From Epiperipatus broadwayi (taxonomy: Eukaryota > Onychophora > Udeonychophora > Euonychophora > Peripatidae): DNA of 64,000 bases. Below, piece by piece: positions 35,004 through 47,000 of this stretch (position 1 is its first letter; each line of letters begins with the position of its first letter). The notes below the pieces were generated by a model. That model had not been told where the DNA came from. It searched no databases and saw only the letters and a program-made list of their open reading frames with translations. The stretch is taken from positions 2,125,275 through 2,189,274 of the forward strand of contig JAQFVV010012575.1 in assembly GCA_028023455.1 (NCBI GenBank), in the 5' to 3' direction. Made by a program: the position numbers and the translations under genes.

Positions 35004-35025
35004 TGAACGTATTTACTATATGGAT

Positions 35026-35912
35026 TAGAAATGCTTTAATTGCATATTACTTCTATCTGGGTAATGTAACAGAGCTTATGTGTATGAATATACTTTTATA
35101 TTTGACTAAATTAGAAATGCTTTAATTACTAAATGATAAATGCTCCACAAGCCAAACAGAATTTATGTATATGAATATACTTTTATATTTGACTAAATTA
35201 TAAATGCTCCACAAGCCAAACAGAGTTTATGTATATGAATATACCTTTATATTTGACTAAATTAGAAATGCTTTAATTACTAAATGATAAATGCTCCACA
35301 AGCCAAACAGAATTTATGTATATGAATATACTTTTATATTTGACTAAATTATAAATGCTCCACAAGCCAAACAGAGTTTATGTGTATGAATATACCTTTA
35401 TATTTGACTAAATTAGAAATGCTTTAATTACTAAATGATAAATGCTCCACAAGCCAAACAGAGTTTATGTATATGAATATAGTTTTATATTTGACTAAAT
35501 TATAAATGCTCCACAAGCCAAACAGAGTTTATGTGTATGAATATACCTTTATATTTGACTAAATTAGAAATGCTTTAATTACTAAATGATAAATGCTCCA
35601 CAAGCCAAACAGAATTTATGTATATGAATATACTTTTATATTTGACTAAATTATAAATGCTCCACAAGCCAAACAGAGTTTATGTGTATGAATATACCTT
35701 TATATTTGACTAAATTAGAAATGCTTTAATTACTAAATGATAAATGCTCCACAAGCCAAACAGAGTTTATGTATATGAATATAGTTTTATATTTGACTAA
35801 ATTATAAATGCTCCACAAGCCAAACAGAGTTTATGTGTGTGAATATACTTTTATATTTGACTAAATTAGAAATACTTTAATTACTAAATGATAAATGCTC
35901 CACAAGCCAAGA
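35026..35912. repeat. 151-bp higher-order minisatellite, five to six units
   Basis: TTAGAAATGC-type starts recur at 35111, 35262, 35413, 35564, 35715 and 35866, exactly 151 bp apart. Each 151-bp unit is a dimer of related 64- and 87-bp halves, both containing ATAAATGCTCCACAAGCC; in the second and third units this motif is at 35141, 35205 and 35292. Alternating variants (CAGAATTTATG against CAGAGTTTATG) show the higher-order structure. Confidence 0.9.
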
Positions 35913-35974
35913 ATTGCTGAGTTTAAATGTTTACCAATCAATAATAATTCATAGAATAATGAAATGCTGTATAA

Positions 35975-36300
35975 ATCATAAATGCTTGACTGCTCCCAAG
36001 CTTCTTCACATAAATGAATTCAAAATGAATTATTGTATAAACCATAAATGCTTGACTGCTTCTAAGGTTCTTCACATAAATGAATTCAAAATGAATTATT
36101 GTATAAACCATAAATGCTTGACTGCTTCTAAGGTTCTTCACATAAATGAATTCAAAATGAATTATTGTATAAACCATAAATGCTTGACTGCTTCTAAGGT
36201 TCTTCTCATAAATGAATTCAAAATGAATTATTGTATAAACCATAAATGCTTGACTGCTTCTAAGGTTCTTCTCATAAATGAATTCAAAATGAACTATTGT
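35975..36300. repeat. 66-bp tandem repeat, five units, open on both strands
   Basis: GCTTGACTGC recurs at 35984, 36050, 36116, 36182 and 36248 (period 66 = 22 codons). The period is divisible by three and the unit lacks stops in one frame on each strand, so it gives artificial 129- and 101-codon frames (CINHKCLTASKVLHINEFKM repeated). No sign of a real gene. Confidence 0.9.
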
Positions 36301-36655
36301 TGAATTAGAATATTTCCAAGCTTCTTCTCATAAAGGAATTCAAAAATGAACTATTGTTGAATTAGAATGTTTCCAAGCTTCTTCTCATAAATGAATTCAA
36401 AATGAACTATTGTTGAATTAGAATATTTCCAAGCTTCTTCTCATAAAGGAATTCAAAAATGAACTATTGTTGAATTAGAATATTTCCAAGCTTCTTCTCA
36501 TAAATGAATTCAAAATGAACTATTGTTGAATTAGAATATTTCCAAGCTTCTTCTCATAAAGGAATTCAAAAATGAACTATTGTTGAATTAGACTGTTTCC
36601 AAACGTCTTCTCATAAATGAACTTGTAAATGAACTATTGATAAAAAAAAGAACTG
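36290..36655. repeat. 56/57-bp tandem repeat with 113-bp alternation
   Basis: GTTGAATTAG occurs at 36299, 36356, 36412, 36469, 36525 and 36582. The spacing alternates 57, 56, 57, 56, 57 because TAAAGGAATTCAAAAATG and TAAATGAATTCAAAATG units alternate. It shares the CATAAATGAATTCAAAATGAA core with the 66-bp block, so it is derived from it by loss of the GTATAAACC...CTTGACTG part. Confidence 0.9.
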
Positions 36656-39600
36656 CTTCTAGCTCTTTCATAAGTAAAATGAAAATGAGTTATCATGTGG
36701 ATAGAAATGAACTTCGTTAGAAATTGCAAATTAATTGTTATTTAATAAATTTTTTTTTTGTTACTAAAAATTAAATTGGTTATCCAGTTGTCCAATTCTG
36801 TTTTGTTTTATTGCATCACTCATCAGTTATAGCACTTGTTCATGAGAATCTCATGCCTTCTGAGCTACGTCTGGCATAACTAGACCTAGGCAAGTCAGGT
36901 TGTAGTGAGACGGAACTCTAATGGCGCTTTTTGGGAAACCAAACATAGAAATATTTAGATGTTTCCAGTCTTTATGGTACTACATCCTCTGATGAGCAGG
37001 AAATATTGTTGTAGGAGGCATTAACATCTGCATTAGGAATGTCAATTGATAGTTCCTTCCTACAGCATGCTCATCAGAAAATTGTTACAACTGACGTAAT
37101 AAAATGGTTGTATGCTAGGCCGGTTACAATATATATAAAGTTTATACGTTCTATATTCAAAATCCTGAACTCAGCACTAACATTGTGTTTTATGAATAAA
37201 ATATGTGCTATACAATTACAGTTAAGTCATTACCTGTATACGTATTACAGTAATGTACTTTTGCTTTTGGGTAAAATGAATTTAAAATACCTATTCTCTG
37301 ATGTCATCAGTGATGCAAAATTGAAGATAGCTGCCACAAAAATTGATCGCTATTGTGAAATATCACTAAGTAGCCAATCGCTAAGCGGGGTAAAGGTATA
37401 TAAGTAAATAGTTGACATGCTGTTAATTACCATTCATTAAATTATTTAAATATTAACTGTTTAGTGGTGATTTGTACTTTTGGGGGTTGTACTTCTTAGA
37501 TCCGCTAGACATAGCAATTGTAACAGTCACAGTCTTGATTCAAACCTTAATCAAATAAGATTAAATGGTTAACCTTAATCAACTAAGATTAAATGGTTAA
37601 GTAAAACTGCTCGTGATAATCTAACATTATAATTAGCTGCAAAATAATGCAGAAAAGATGTAGCAATTACAAAACAGCAAAAAATAAGTATTATGTCCGT
37701 GATTATCATATATATTGGAAAATCACTGTTTAAGTTTTTTCTTTTAATTAAAAGAACAAAACAAAATGATCACTTGCATCTATTACCATAATTTAATCAA
37801 TATATAGTATATAGTTAAATACAATATATATATATTCTAACCTAATTAAAATTTCCTCTGTTTATTCTGTAATTATTTATTAGTTTAGTTTGCACTAATT
37901 TTTCAGGTTGGAAATTAAGGCAACCAAAATAAAGCAACATATCCATTAATTTTCCAATATGATCTAAAATACTTTTCATATAATACAATTGTACATTCAA
38001 TTCTCTTAAGCCATGCCACGATTGTAATAACAACAATAATTGATCACTTATTAATTTAAAGAATAATTATAATAATATTAATCTCAGGGTTCTTTGTTTC
38101 ATGTAAGGAAATGCTCGGCAGTATTGTGTTGTCGCATATGACTGGCATTCTGGTCGGCTATAGGAAACATTTATTTTACTTAAATTCAATGTGTCTTCAT
38201 CTCTCATATCAACTGCTATATTATTTAAAGAGATGATAATTCTATTCAATAATGACGTATAATTTTGAATAACACAGCCTTTTTTTTTTTTTCAGAATCT
38301 CAGTCAGAATAATAAAAAGACAAGGGTGCTTTTTGTGTCCTTCCATCATCCATGACAACACAATAATATAACTAAGATTTATTACTTAGACAATTTAACT
38401 AAATGGGAATGGAATAATGTGCAACCAAAGTTAATGGTTTGGGAATAAATTTAGTCTTAAGTTTTCAACTCCATAAATAATTATCATTAAACTAAAATAT
38501 AATGACATATTCCGATCTGCTCAACTTTATTTATCTGGTATATTAAGTTTTTAAGAATTTGGAATGATTTCGGACTCAAGAAAAGGTTTTGCAAATATTG
38601 TGCAAACACTTATATTTAGCATATAAAAACAAAAAAAATGAATCTACAACAAATTTTAACAAGACTATAATTTATTATTATCACAAAAAAAAATATATGA
38701 ACATTTATTCAATAATCCCATAGTAATACAAAAATATAAAATATAACTGACATTAATCTGTATACTCTTTTGGTTATGGACTAGAGGTTACTACTTCTCC
38801 TGTATGCAATCATATGGATTGATTAACTAAAAGTACATTTCATTACCAATACATTGTTTATTAAATTTTGGTAACCTTGTAGAAGCTTTTATTCAAAATT
38901 ATTGACTAACTATTTTTTTTTTTTTTTTTTTTAAATGATTAATCCCATCATATGCAATACGCAAAATATTAAATTTATTTCTAATACATTTACTTTATTT
39001 ATGGTCTTTAATGGGATAACCTATTCTAATTATAGGCCAGTTATCAGAAGTTACAATTACCATCTTACATTTAACTTAATGCTAACTTAAGTTATGATAC
39101 AAATTTTATTCATACGTATAATTTTAAATATGAGTATTATTTAATTACTAACCAGAATTAAATATTGCATTTGAATATTCCTTCAGTAAATAAGCGTTTT
39201 AAATTACGCAATTTTAATTACTTTCTCCATTGACTTACTTGTCAAATACTAGCAATATTTAGCAGCACAATACAGATATTGATCTTAGTTACTAACGCAC
39301 TATTTATACTAAAGTGGATCTTGAGGAACTAACACCTCCAATATAACCTTTATCTTGCCCGAACTTTCAAAATTAAGCACAATAATCAACACCTTCCATG
39401 GTGGAGCTATCTTTATTTTCACATGAGGAATATGGAATAACCACGAAGGTCTGTAAAGTAATCTACTACATTAAAATATTTTGGTGGTTTCTTGCCTCTT
39501 ACTTGGGCATACAACGAACACACACCAAATACAATCCTCTCCTGGGATTTAAACGAATGAAGCATACTAAATGCTAGATAAATTCTTGATCGTCCTATCT

Positions 39601-41510
39601 ATGAGAATCGATCACTTGGGCTATAAACATACCCGAACATTATATTTAAAATCTTCCTCTCATGGAAAACAAAGCTTTTGGGGAGATCATTTTTCATCCC
39701 ACAAAATAAATACATTATAATTATTACCTATGCGAATATTAAGCATATACCAATGCTATATCTGGGCAGGATAAGTAAATACACTGATTATAATAAACTT
39801 ATGTTACCGTGTATACTTTGATCAACATCTGAAATCAATGGACATCATAGAATAAAAGTATACTAATTTTAATTTTAATAAAGGAACATTCAAAAATAGT
39901 TGGTAGCATACTATCTTAAACTAAATAAAGTGGATGTGTTATTTAAGAATAATTAGGAATAAATTCCTCAATTAATACAGTATAAATTCGTTTCAAAACT
40001 TTAACAAGAAATATTTTGTTATAGCATTTTTTTTTTTTTTAGTTACTTCTGATAATTTTCAATATTTATTTTACCTCTTAAATATCTAAATATTTTTCTT
40101 TTACGTATCTAACATACAAAATTTCTACCTACAATTGTATGTAATAATTAAAACATATTTTATAGATTTTTTCTTTCATTTTAAATATCAACTTAACCTA
40201 TAATAATTATATTAAAACATACCTTTGTCATTACAAGGCTATTAAATATCACTTGACCATACAGACTTTAACCTATGTGATATAACAAAAAAAATACATA
40301 TCATTTATAACTTAGTTTTAAACAATCATTAATTAACAAGTGCATACTCTCTCATTAGAAAATGTTTTTCTGTTGAGCAATTGGTCCAGGTGAAGAGCTT
40401 TATCCAGTCGTATTTCACGAAGCAAGTTTAAAAACAATAAACGCATGGTATTATTTCCTTTAAATAAAAGTTTTCTCTTATTTTGTGCGTTTAATAAATT
40501 AGGTAAAGAAAAATATACCAGAATTGAAGATTAATTCTTACTTGAATTAAACTACTACAATTTTGGGATCCAAGAAAATAAAATATACATATTCTAACAT
40601 AACGAACAGTTGACGATAGACGATAAACATACACAATATTTTTTTTTTTATTAACGATACGTATACTTATTAGCTAGCTTACTTATGGACGAAAATGCGC
40701 AATTTTCCGAGAGATTATTATGATAATAACTGCAGTCAATTTACGTGTACAGGAAGTTTTTAATAATTCCAACTGATGTATAATATAATATATCATTTAT
40801 TTTATCATTAAGTCACTAAGATATTTGGTTTTGTTCATACTTTAGGAATTATAAATTTTTTTAACGGTAACTTCTCCGTAAGAATGCACGTATATAATTT
40901 TTTTTTCTTACATTTACTTCAAGAAAGTCTTTCATTTTTTTCTTTTTTTTTTTTTTTTTTAAAAAAATATACAAATGTATAGTTTAATATTATGATGATT
41001 ATTATTATTTTTAGACAATTCTTGATGAATAAAAACATTTTTAACATATGTAATTGCATTATTTGTAAAGGCAGACGAGATATTCAGAAAGAGCACCAAA
41101 AAAAATGTATCTAGTTAATCTTCCTTTGCTTCTCAACATTTTTTTCAATTATTTTTTTTTCTATACCAAGAAAATATTAACAAGTGATACAAAGTTACTA
41201 AATAATTATTTCTCATTTGGAAATCATTTATCTTCCTTAATTTAGACATAATAACACTTTTCGTGATTCCCTTAGTTAATTCTGTCATTTTTGAACTTTA
41301 GCGCAAGACAATAAATTTTTAAGTATAAAAGGTCTTTAAATAGGTAGATGGCACAGAAAATCAGGATATCTTATCAAAAAAATTTAGCCACACATTATAT
41401 TATTAAAATTTTACTTTGATTATATTTATTTCTGCAAAATAAAATGAAAAAAATTGAGTTACCAAATTTCAGCACTGTTCCTTCCTTGAAAATTAAAAGC
41501 AGACTATATA

Positions 41511-43412
41511 TATTCTACCTAACCCACCCTCAACTCTCTATATATTTAGTCTTTTTCTTTTAATAATAATATATAAAGTACGTCGTCCCGTAAATTTGTA
41601 TAAAACATCATTTATATAAAGTAATAACAATGTCCCAAATTTTATTATAACGACTCGATCAGAATTCTATACCACTCTCTTACACAGAATCCTATCACAG
41701 GGTGGTTAGTGCTACGGGTGGAGTAATCAATATCATTGGAAAACTTTTGCCAATAACATTTATACTCGTTTACTAGAACACGTATTAGCCAATCAAACTT
41801 TTATTTATTTAAAGGAAGAAATCCTATGGGCGCCAGCCGAGCTTGTCGACAAGTCTGCTTGACCAATACGGTCTAGTACCCGCTCCCGCTAGCTCAGCTA
41901 CAATAATCAATAAAATATACTCCGCCTACTTAAAATATCACTTTTAAAAATCTTTTCTACGCTAACTTTCTCGCTTTCTCTTTTCTTTATTTTAATTATT
42001 TAAGTTAAATCTAATTTGAGTAATAACTAAACAATGAAATATTTATTTACGCCATTATACTTCGTTTTGTCTTATAACACAATTATCTACACTTTCGATC
42101 AAGTTGAAATAAAATTTAATGCACTCAAAGTTCCATATTATAAATACAAATTAATCACACGTATACACTTACATTTGAAGTAACAATAAAATCTCATATA
42201 AATACATTTAGAAATAATCATACGCATACACTGATATTTAAACTCACACTAAAATACATTTGATAAAATAATTATACGCATTTATTTATATTGGCAATCA
42301 CACTGAAATCTCTGGGCATTGGAGCTAACGACAATTAGTAGTTCATAAGATAAAGTTCAGAGTTTATTATTACGGCTTTAATTAGTGAGTTAGAAATTGA
42401 AACAAATATTACCTAGCTTTCTCCCCTCTGCACGGTTTTTTGAGCGTTGCTTCAATAGTGTTTCCTTCGGTCAGTTAGCGCTAACTGCTTGCAATCCGTT
42501 CCCGATGTCTTTGGGATTATGTGGGCTCCACGTGGACACTCCGTCTCCTTCTTGTTTATGCGACCATGATCGAATCTGGAACTGTCCGCTGATGTTATTG
42601 CCTGGAAGGATTCGGCCGGTTGTTCACACGATGGTTTTAGCAATGCAGCATAGTATAATTAATGAACGACAATTGCTTAATAATTGCTTAGGAATAATAA
42701 TACAAGCATTGATTAATAGAATAGAAAATTTGCCCCTTTTATATTTACAGTTCTTATCTCGCGGATTCAATCTACAATACGTAACTAATCCTCTGGTGTT
42801 TCAGTTATGGTCCGTGCTGATTTTCTGGTGTTCGCATTGGTTATTTAATTTCTTTGTATTCCCTGCTAGAGTTATTTCACTTTCTTTGTTATAGTCATTT
42901 CAATTCCTTTGTTAAAGTTTTTCCAATTTCTTTGTTAAAGTTATTTGCACTAATTAGCCGTTTGCTGGAAATTTCTTAGGTTTGTCATTAGCTCCCATTG
43001 TTTATTACATTCATTCAATTACACATATAATTTTTCTTTTTATTATGATTATAAGACAAAACGAATTCCACCTTGCTTTTTCTTTTTTTTTTTCTTAAAG
43101 CAATTTTAAATCGAATTTCAGTTTAGTCAAATCAAATTTCTAATCAAATCAAACCTAATTATATCAATTCTTAATTTTTTTAGCTTTTATTTAATACGAC
43201 TCAAAATTATATTTTAGAAAACTATTTATTTTATGCTTTTAACGCTCACCTGTCTATGAGAAAAAAAATCTTTATTTTATTTTACCTTACACGAACTTTT
43301 AATTTTATTAATATTTACACAAATCGCTTATTAATTAATATTATTTTTTAAATTATATGTACCGCCAACGCACACACACTCCTTCCTAATATATCTCGGT
43401 ACAATATATTTT
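41511..43412 (-). mobile_element. 1.9-kb LTR1-specific segment with promoter, splice donor and PBS-like site
   Basis: This block is absent from LTR2 and LTR3, which go from GCAGACTATA through a T run directly to TTTACTTTAGCG. It is GC-richer. On the minus strand it has a strong TATA box (42733-42743), a GC-rich block ending in AAAGCTAG|GTAATA (donor GT at 42412-42411), GTGTGATTA-rich AT sequence, CTGAGCTAG, then GCTGGCGCCCAT (PBS-like TGGCGCCCAT at 41835-41826). The same order is seen at 62.8-63.8 kb. It is either the ancestral promoter core of this LTR, deleted in LTR2 and LTR3, or a nested fragment of another LTR element. The 165-codon plus-strand frame at 42397-42894 is antisense to it and probably not a gene. 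Confidence 0.55.
42733..42743 (-). promoter_or_regulatory. TATA box within the LTR1-specific segment
   Basis: The minus strand reads AAATATAAAAGGGGCAAATT, a close match to the TATAAAAG consensus. An initiation site would be expected near 42705 (ATCAATGC). About 290 bp downstream is a splice-donor-like sequence. Confidence 0.45.
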
Positions 43413-43950
43413 GTTTACTTTAGCGACCTCTTACAGAAAAATAATCATTTGATTATAACATAAACAAAAGAAAGGAAAAACTTATTACAATCATATAGTT
43501 TTCAGTATTATCTACCTGGATTACAAAGTAATTTGACAATATAAAAAAATAATAATACATTAAATTAACAATCAGTGATGTATAATTCTTTAAACATTAT
43601 TTTTTTTACAAAAAGAAATTACCAGAAGTTATTGTGCTTTATGATAAGACACTCATCCACTCTCCCCTCTACCCATCCAAAATCAATTACTGTTTAGCTT
43701 TTATACCATATTAATTTGCTCTAATTATTAATATCTCAATTAAATTATTCATGTTCTCTCTTTAAAAATGACATTGAGTTATTAAATCTATTAGTTATTC
43801 ACCCAAAACATGCCAAAGTGAGTGAATAGCATACTTTATTAATCCATTATTACTATTGTTATTTTATCTTTTTATTTTTTTAAAGAATAGCATTGTTTTC
43901 CTGCAGAAATAATGCCAAGTAAACCAAGTGTCAATAACACTAGGTTACAA

Positions 43951-43963
43951 TTCTCCCACCATT
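43951..43963 (-). other. Polypurine tract (plus-strand primer) of the Gypsy element
   Basis: The minus strand reads AATGGTGGGAGAA immediately before the LTR start TTGTAACC. Position and purine content are those of a PPT, which confirms element orientation and the LTR1 inner boundary. LTR2 and LTR3 lack such a tract at the equivalent outer position, where (TA)n occurs. Confidence 0.75.
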
Positions 43964-44067
43964 ATAATAAATAAAAAATAAAATATATGCATTTTTAACA
44001 CTTCTTATAGTATTACTAAGTTTATATCCTACTTCTTTCTTATGTCAATAAATACAGTTTAAAGGAT

Positions 44068-47000
44068 TTAATTTTGCTTGGGATATGGTAGTAAGCTTCG
44101 GGAATTATAGGTACCTCTTGTTCCATCAGGGGTTGAGACCAAAAAGGCATTCTCACCCACTTGGTTCACAATTTCATAGGGGCCTTCATAAAGATACATG
44201 AATTTTCTAAACATATGTTTCCGGAGATTACTCACATGGGGAGTTCTAATTAAAACAAAATCATGGACTTTAAAAGGATGTGGACTGGTTTTGCAATAAT
44301 GAGTGCGTTTATCACCCATCTTTTTAAGGTTAATTCTGGCCAGTGCTTGGTCATGTTCCACATTAATATTTTCCACTATTACGGGTAACAGTGTTTTGAT
44401 TAGTAAAGGTTCAGGTCTACCAAATTGCAGCCGAATTGGAGACATCCTAGTAGACTCATTAATAGTTATATTTATATAATTAATCACCTGTGGCAACTTA
44501 TTGACCCACTGTTTGTGATCCTGTTCCATATATACTCGGAACAACCTACTTATCTCACGCATGATTCTTTCACTTGGATTGGATTGGGGATTTCTAATCG
44601 AGCACATGATATGTTGAATATTTTGCTTCTTACCCCACTTTTTCCATGTACCAGAAATGAATGCAGTAGCGTGGTCGGTAAGTATTGAAGCTGGTTTACC
44701 TATTAATGGAATTTGATAAGTTTCCAAGCACTTAATAACATTTTTAGCATCTGTTTTTGGAACTGGGTAAGCAGAGACATATTTGGTAAAAACGTCATAC
44801 ATCACAAGAATAAATTTTTGACGGTTGAAAGGTGGAAGTGGTCCATAAAAGTCCAGTGCCAATAATTCATTGGGCTGACTGGGCAGTATGGGCAGTATGG
44901 GTTGAAGTGTTCCCACATACGATTTATTTTGAAACTTAGTTTTTAAACAAATCTCGCATTCCCTAAGTCTACGGGCAATGGATTCAGACATCTTATGAAA
45001 ATAAAAATGCTTCTTAATAATAGGTTCAATTTTCTGAATTCCATAATGTCCATATTGGGTGTGAACATAATCTATGAGTTTATTGACTAAACATAAAGGA
45101 ATAATCACTCTCCAAGAATTTTCATCTCCCCTTTTTAATTTCTTCATTAAAATTCTATCTTTAAACCTATACCCCTCTTTAATTCTATCAGCATATCTAC
45201 TTTTCTGACCTAATTTTGCTGGATTTGATAAGAAGTGAACTATTCTCTCCAGCCTAGCATCCTGTGCATGCAGTAATTCTAAATTTGTATAATCTCTAAC
45301 TATTTCTTCCTCTAACAAACTAGACATATTACAAATAATTATATTTTCAGTACTGGGGTTCTGATAATTAACAGAAACAGGATTGCGGCTAAGAATATCT
45401 GCAATGACATTATCCTGTCCTGAACAATATATGATTTCATACTGATACTGTTGGAGATAGAGGCTCCATCTGATTAATCTTTCATTATTAAGGTAACTCT
45501 TGTTGAGAAACTCTAAACTACAATGATCAGTTAATACTATAATTTTTGATCCCAACAAAAGCTGTCTAAGTTTTTGAAATCCCCACACAACAGCTAATGC
45601 CTCTTTTTCTGTGGTGGTATAGTTAAGTTCCGCTCCCCTTAAATGTCGGCTTAAGAAATATAAGACTCTAGGTTCCTTATTCTCATTAAATTGGTATAGA
45701 ATCACCCCTAAACCGAACCCACTACTGTCGGTTTGCAAATAGAACTCTTTATTTAAATCTGGATAGGCTAAAATTACTGTTTTTAAAAAGTTATCTTTAA
45801 CAATTTGAAATTCCCTTGTATGTTCCTGGGTCCACCTCCACTTTTCACACTTTTTTAATAAAACAGATAAGTGCATAGTATCATATGAAATTTTTTTATA
45901 AAACCTGTGATAGTAATTACACAGTCCCAAAAACGATCTCAAGTGCTTTTTGGTTTTAGGGACGGGAAACCTTTGAATGGCGGCAATTTTGTCTGGGTGA
46001 GGTTTCACCCCTTCAGCACTAACCAAATGACCAAGAAAAGAGATTTCTTGGGCAATTAAAATACATTTTTCTAAGTTGACTTTTATATTGTTATCTGAAC
46101 ACTCACAAAGAAACATGCTAAGATGCTGTAAATGATCATTTAAATTTTCCGAAGCAATGACAATATCATCGACATATATAACTAACAAATTTTTCAGTTC
46201 TTTTGAAAAGACCATATTCAAGCATCTGATAAGGCTAGCCCCACTATTAATTAAACCAAAGGGCATCCTTTGAAAAATATAAGATTGACCCTGGTAATGG
46301 AATGCCGTATACTTTTGATCATTTTTGTGGAGTGGGATTTGCCAATAGCTGGCGGTTAAATCAAATGTGGAGAATATGTTCTTCCCTTTGAACTTCGTCA
46401 ATAATTCCTGAATAGGTGATGGTATGTCATACTCTGGGACAGTATGCTGGTTAAGTGTACGTGCATCCAGACAGACTCTAATGGATCCATCTTTCTTTTT
46501 GACTACTACTAATGGATTCACATAAGACGAAGGGCTGGGCTTAATTATTTGCCAGTCAATCATCTTATTAATCTGCTGTTGAATCTCTGCCTGGTATTGA
46601 TAAGGAATAGGATAAGTACGCTGCTGGAAAGGCTCATTATCTTTCAAATTGATTCTATGGACATACCCTTTTAATATACCAGGTATTTTGGAGAAAACAC
46701 AACAATACTGGAACAACAACTGGAAAAATGGTTTATAGTATTCTGTGCCAATAATACATGAACCATCCAACTTAACTTTAATATTTACATCAACTGTTGT
46801 CTCCTGTATGGTCATTAATTGATTCATCTGACTATTACAATTGACTACAAGAGGGCAAATCTCCTCTTTACATCCAAAAGTTTCATCTCTGTAATTAATA
46901 TAACAATTATTTAGAGTCATGAAATCCGAACCAATTATGGCTTCATGAATCAAACCTGGCATGATTAAAAAGACATGCTCAAATTTGCACAAATTAATTT

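Larger units (their letters stand above)
33190..37398. mobile_element. Probable pogo/Tigger-like TIR pair, 4.2 kb, hosting minisatellites
   Basis: The left end CACCTTTACCCTGCTTAGCG and the right end (minus strand TACCTTTACCCCGCTTAGCG) match at 18 of 20 positions and both have TA outside (33188-33189 and 37399-37400). 'CGCTTAGCG'-type ends resemble Tigger elements. Near the left end CAGTACAGTA/TACTGTAC motifs recur (33440-33680). A frame at 37039-37407 (122 codons, MSIDSSFLQHAHQKI...) runs through the right TIR. Its first ~35 codons look protein-like, but I recognise no transposase core. Much of the interior is satellite (34.79-36.65 kb), so any gene is destroyed. Confidence 0.4.
37836..43949 (-). 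repeat. LTR1: 3' LTR of the Ty3/Gypsy element, 6.1 kb including a 1.9-kb extra block
   Basis: The right boundary is set by the polypurine tract at 43951 and by the shared end ...CACTAGGTTACA. The left boundary is the shared TCTAACC. On the minus strand the LTR therefore runs TGTAACC...GGTTAGA with short near-perfect inverted ends. Outside those points similarity to LTR2 and LTR3 stops, and the left flank is (TA)-rich. By eye it is nearly identical to LTR2 and LTR3 except for the block 41511-43412. A 4-6-kb LTR is very long for Gypsy elements. The small minus-strand frame at 38249-38067 is present in all three LTRs. Confidence 0.8.

Noticed and set aside
35914-36303. 129- and 101-codon repetitive proteins on opposite strands
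   Set aside because: The 66-bp satellite period is a multiple of three and lacks stops; the frames are by-products of the repeat.
34790-36655. CRISPR-like array
   Set aside because: Repeats are contiguous units without unique spacers, in eukaryotic DNA; it is a minisatellite.
36989-37005. CTGATGAGCAGGAAA as a hammerhead core
   Set aside because: No stem II can form between CTGATGA and GAAA, and no stem III/cleavage triplet follows; chance match.
42397-42894. 165-codon plus-strand frame in the LTR1-specific block
   Set aside because: It is antisense to a better-supported TATA/donor/PBS arrangement and shows no recognisable domain; likely chance in a GC-richer strip.
43950-44067. An env-like gene downstream of pol
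   Set aside because: Pol ends about 100 bp before the polypurine tract, leaving no room; the long LTR1 holds no transmembrane-type frame.
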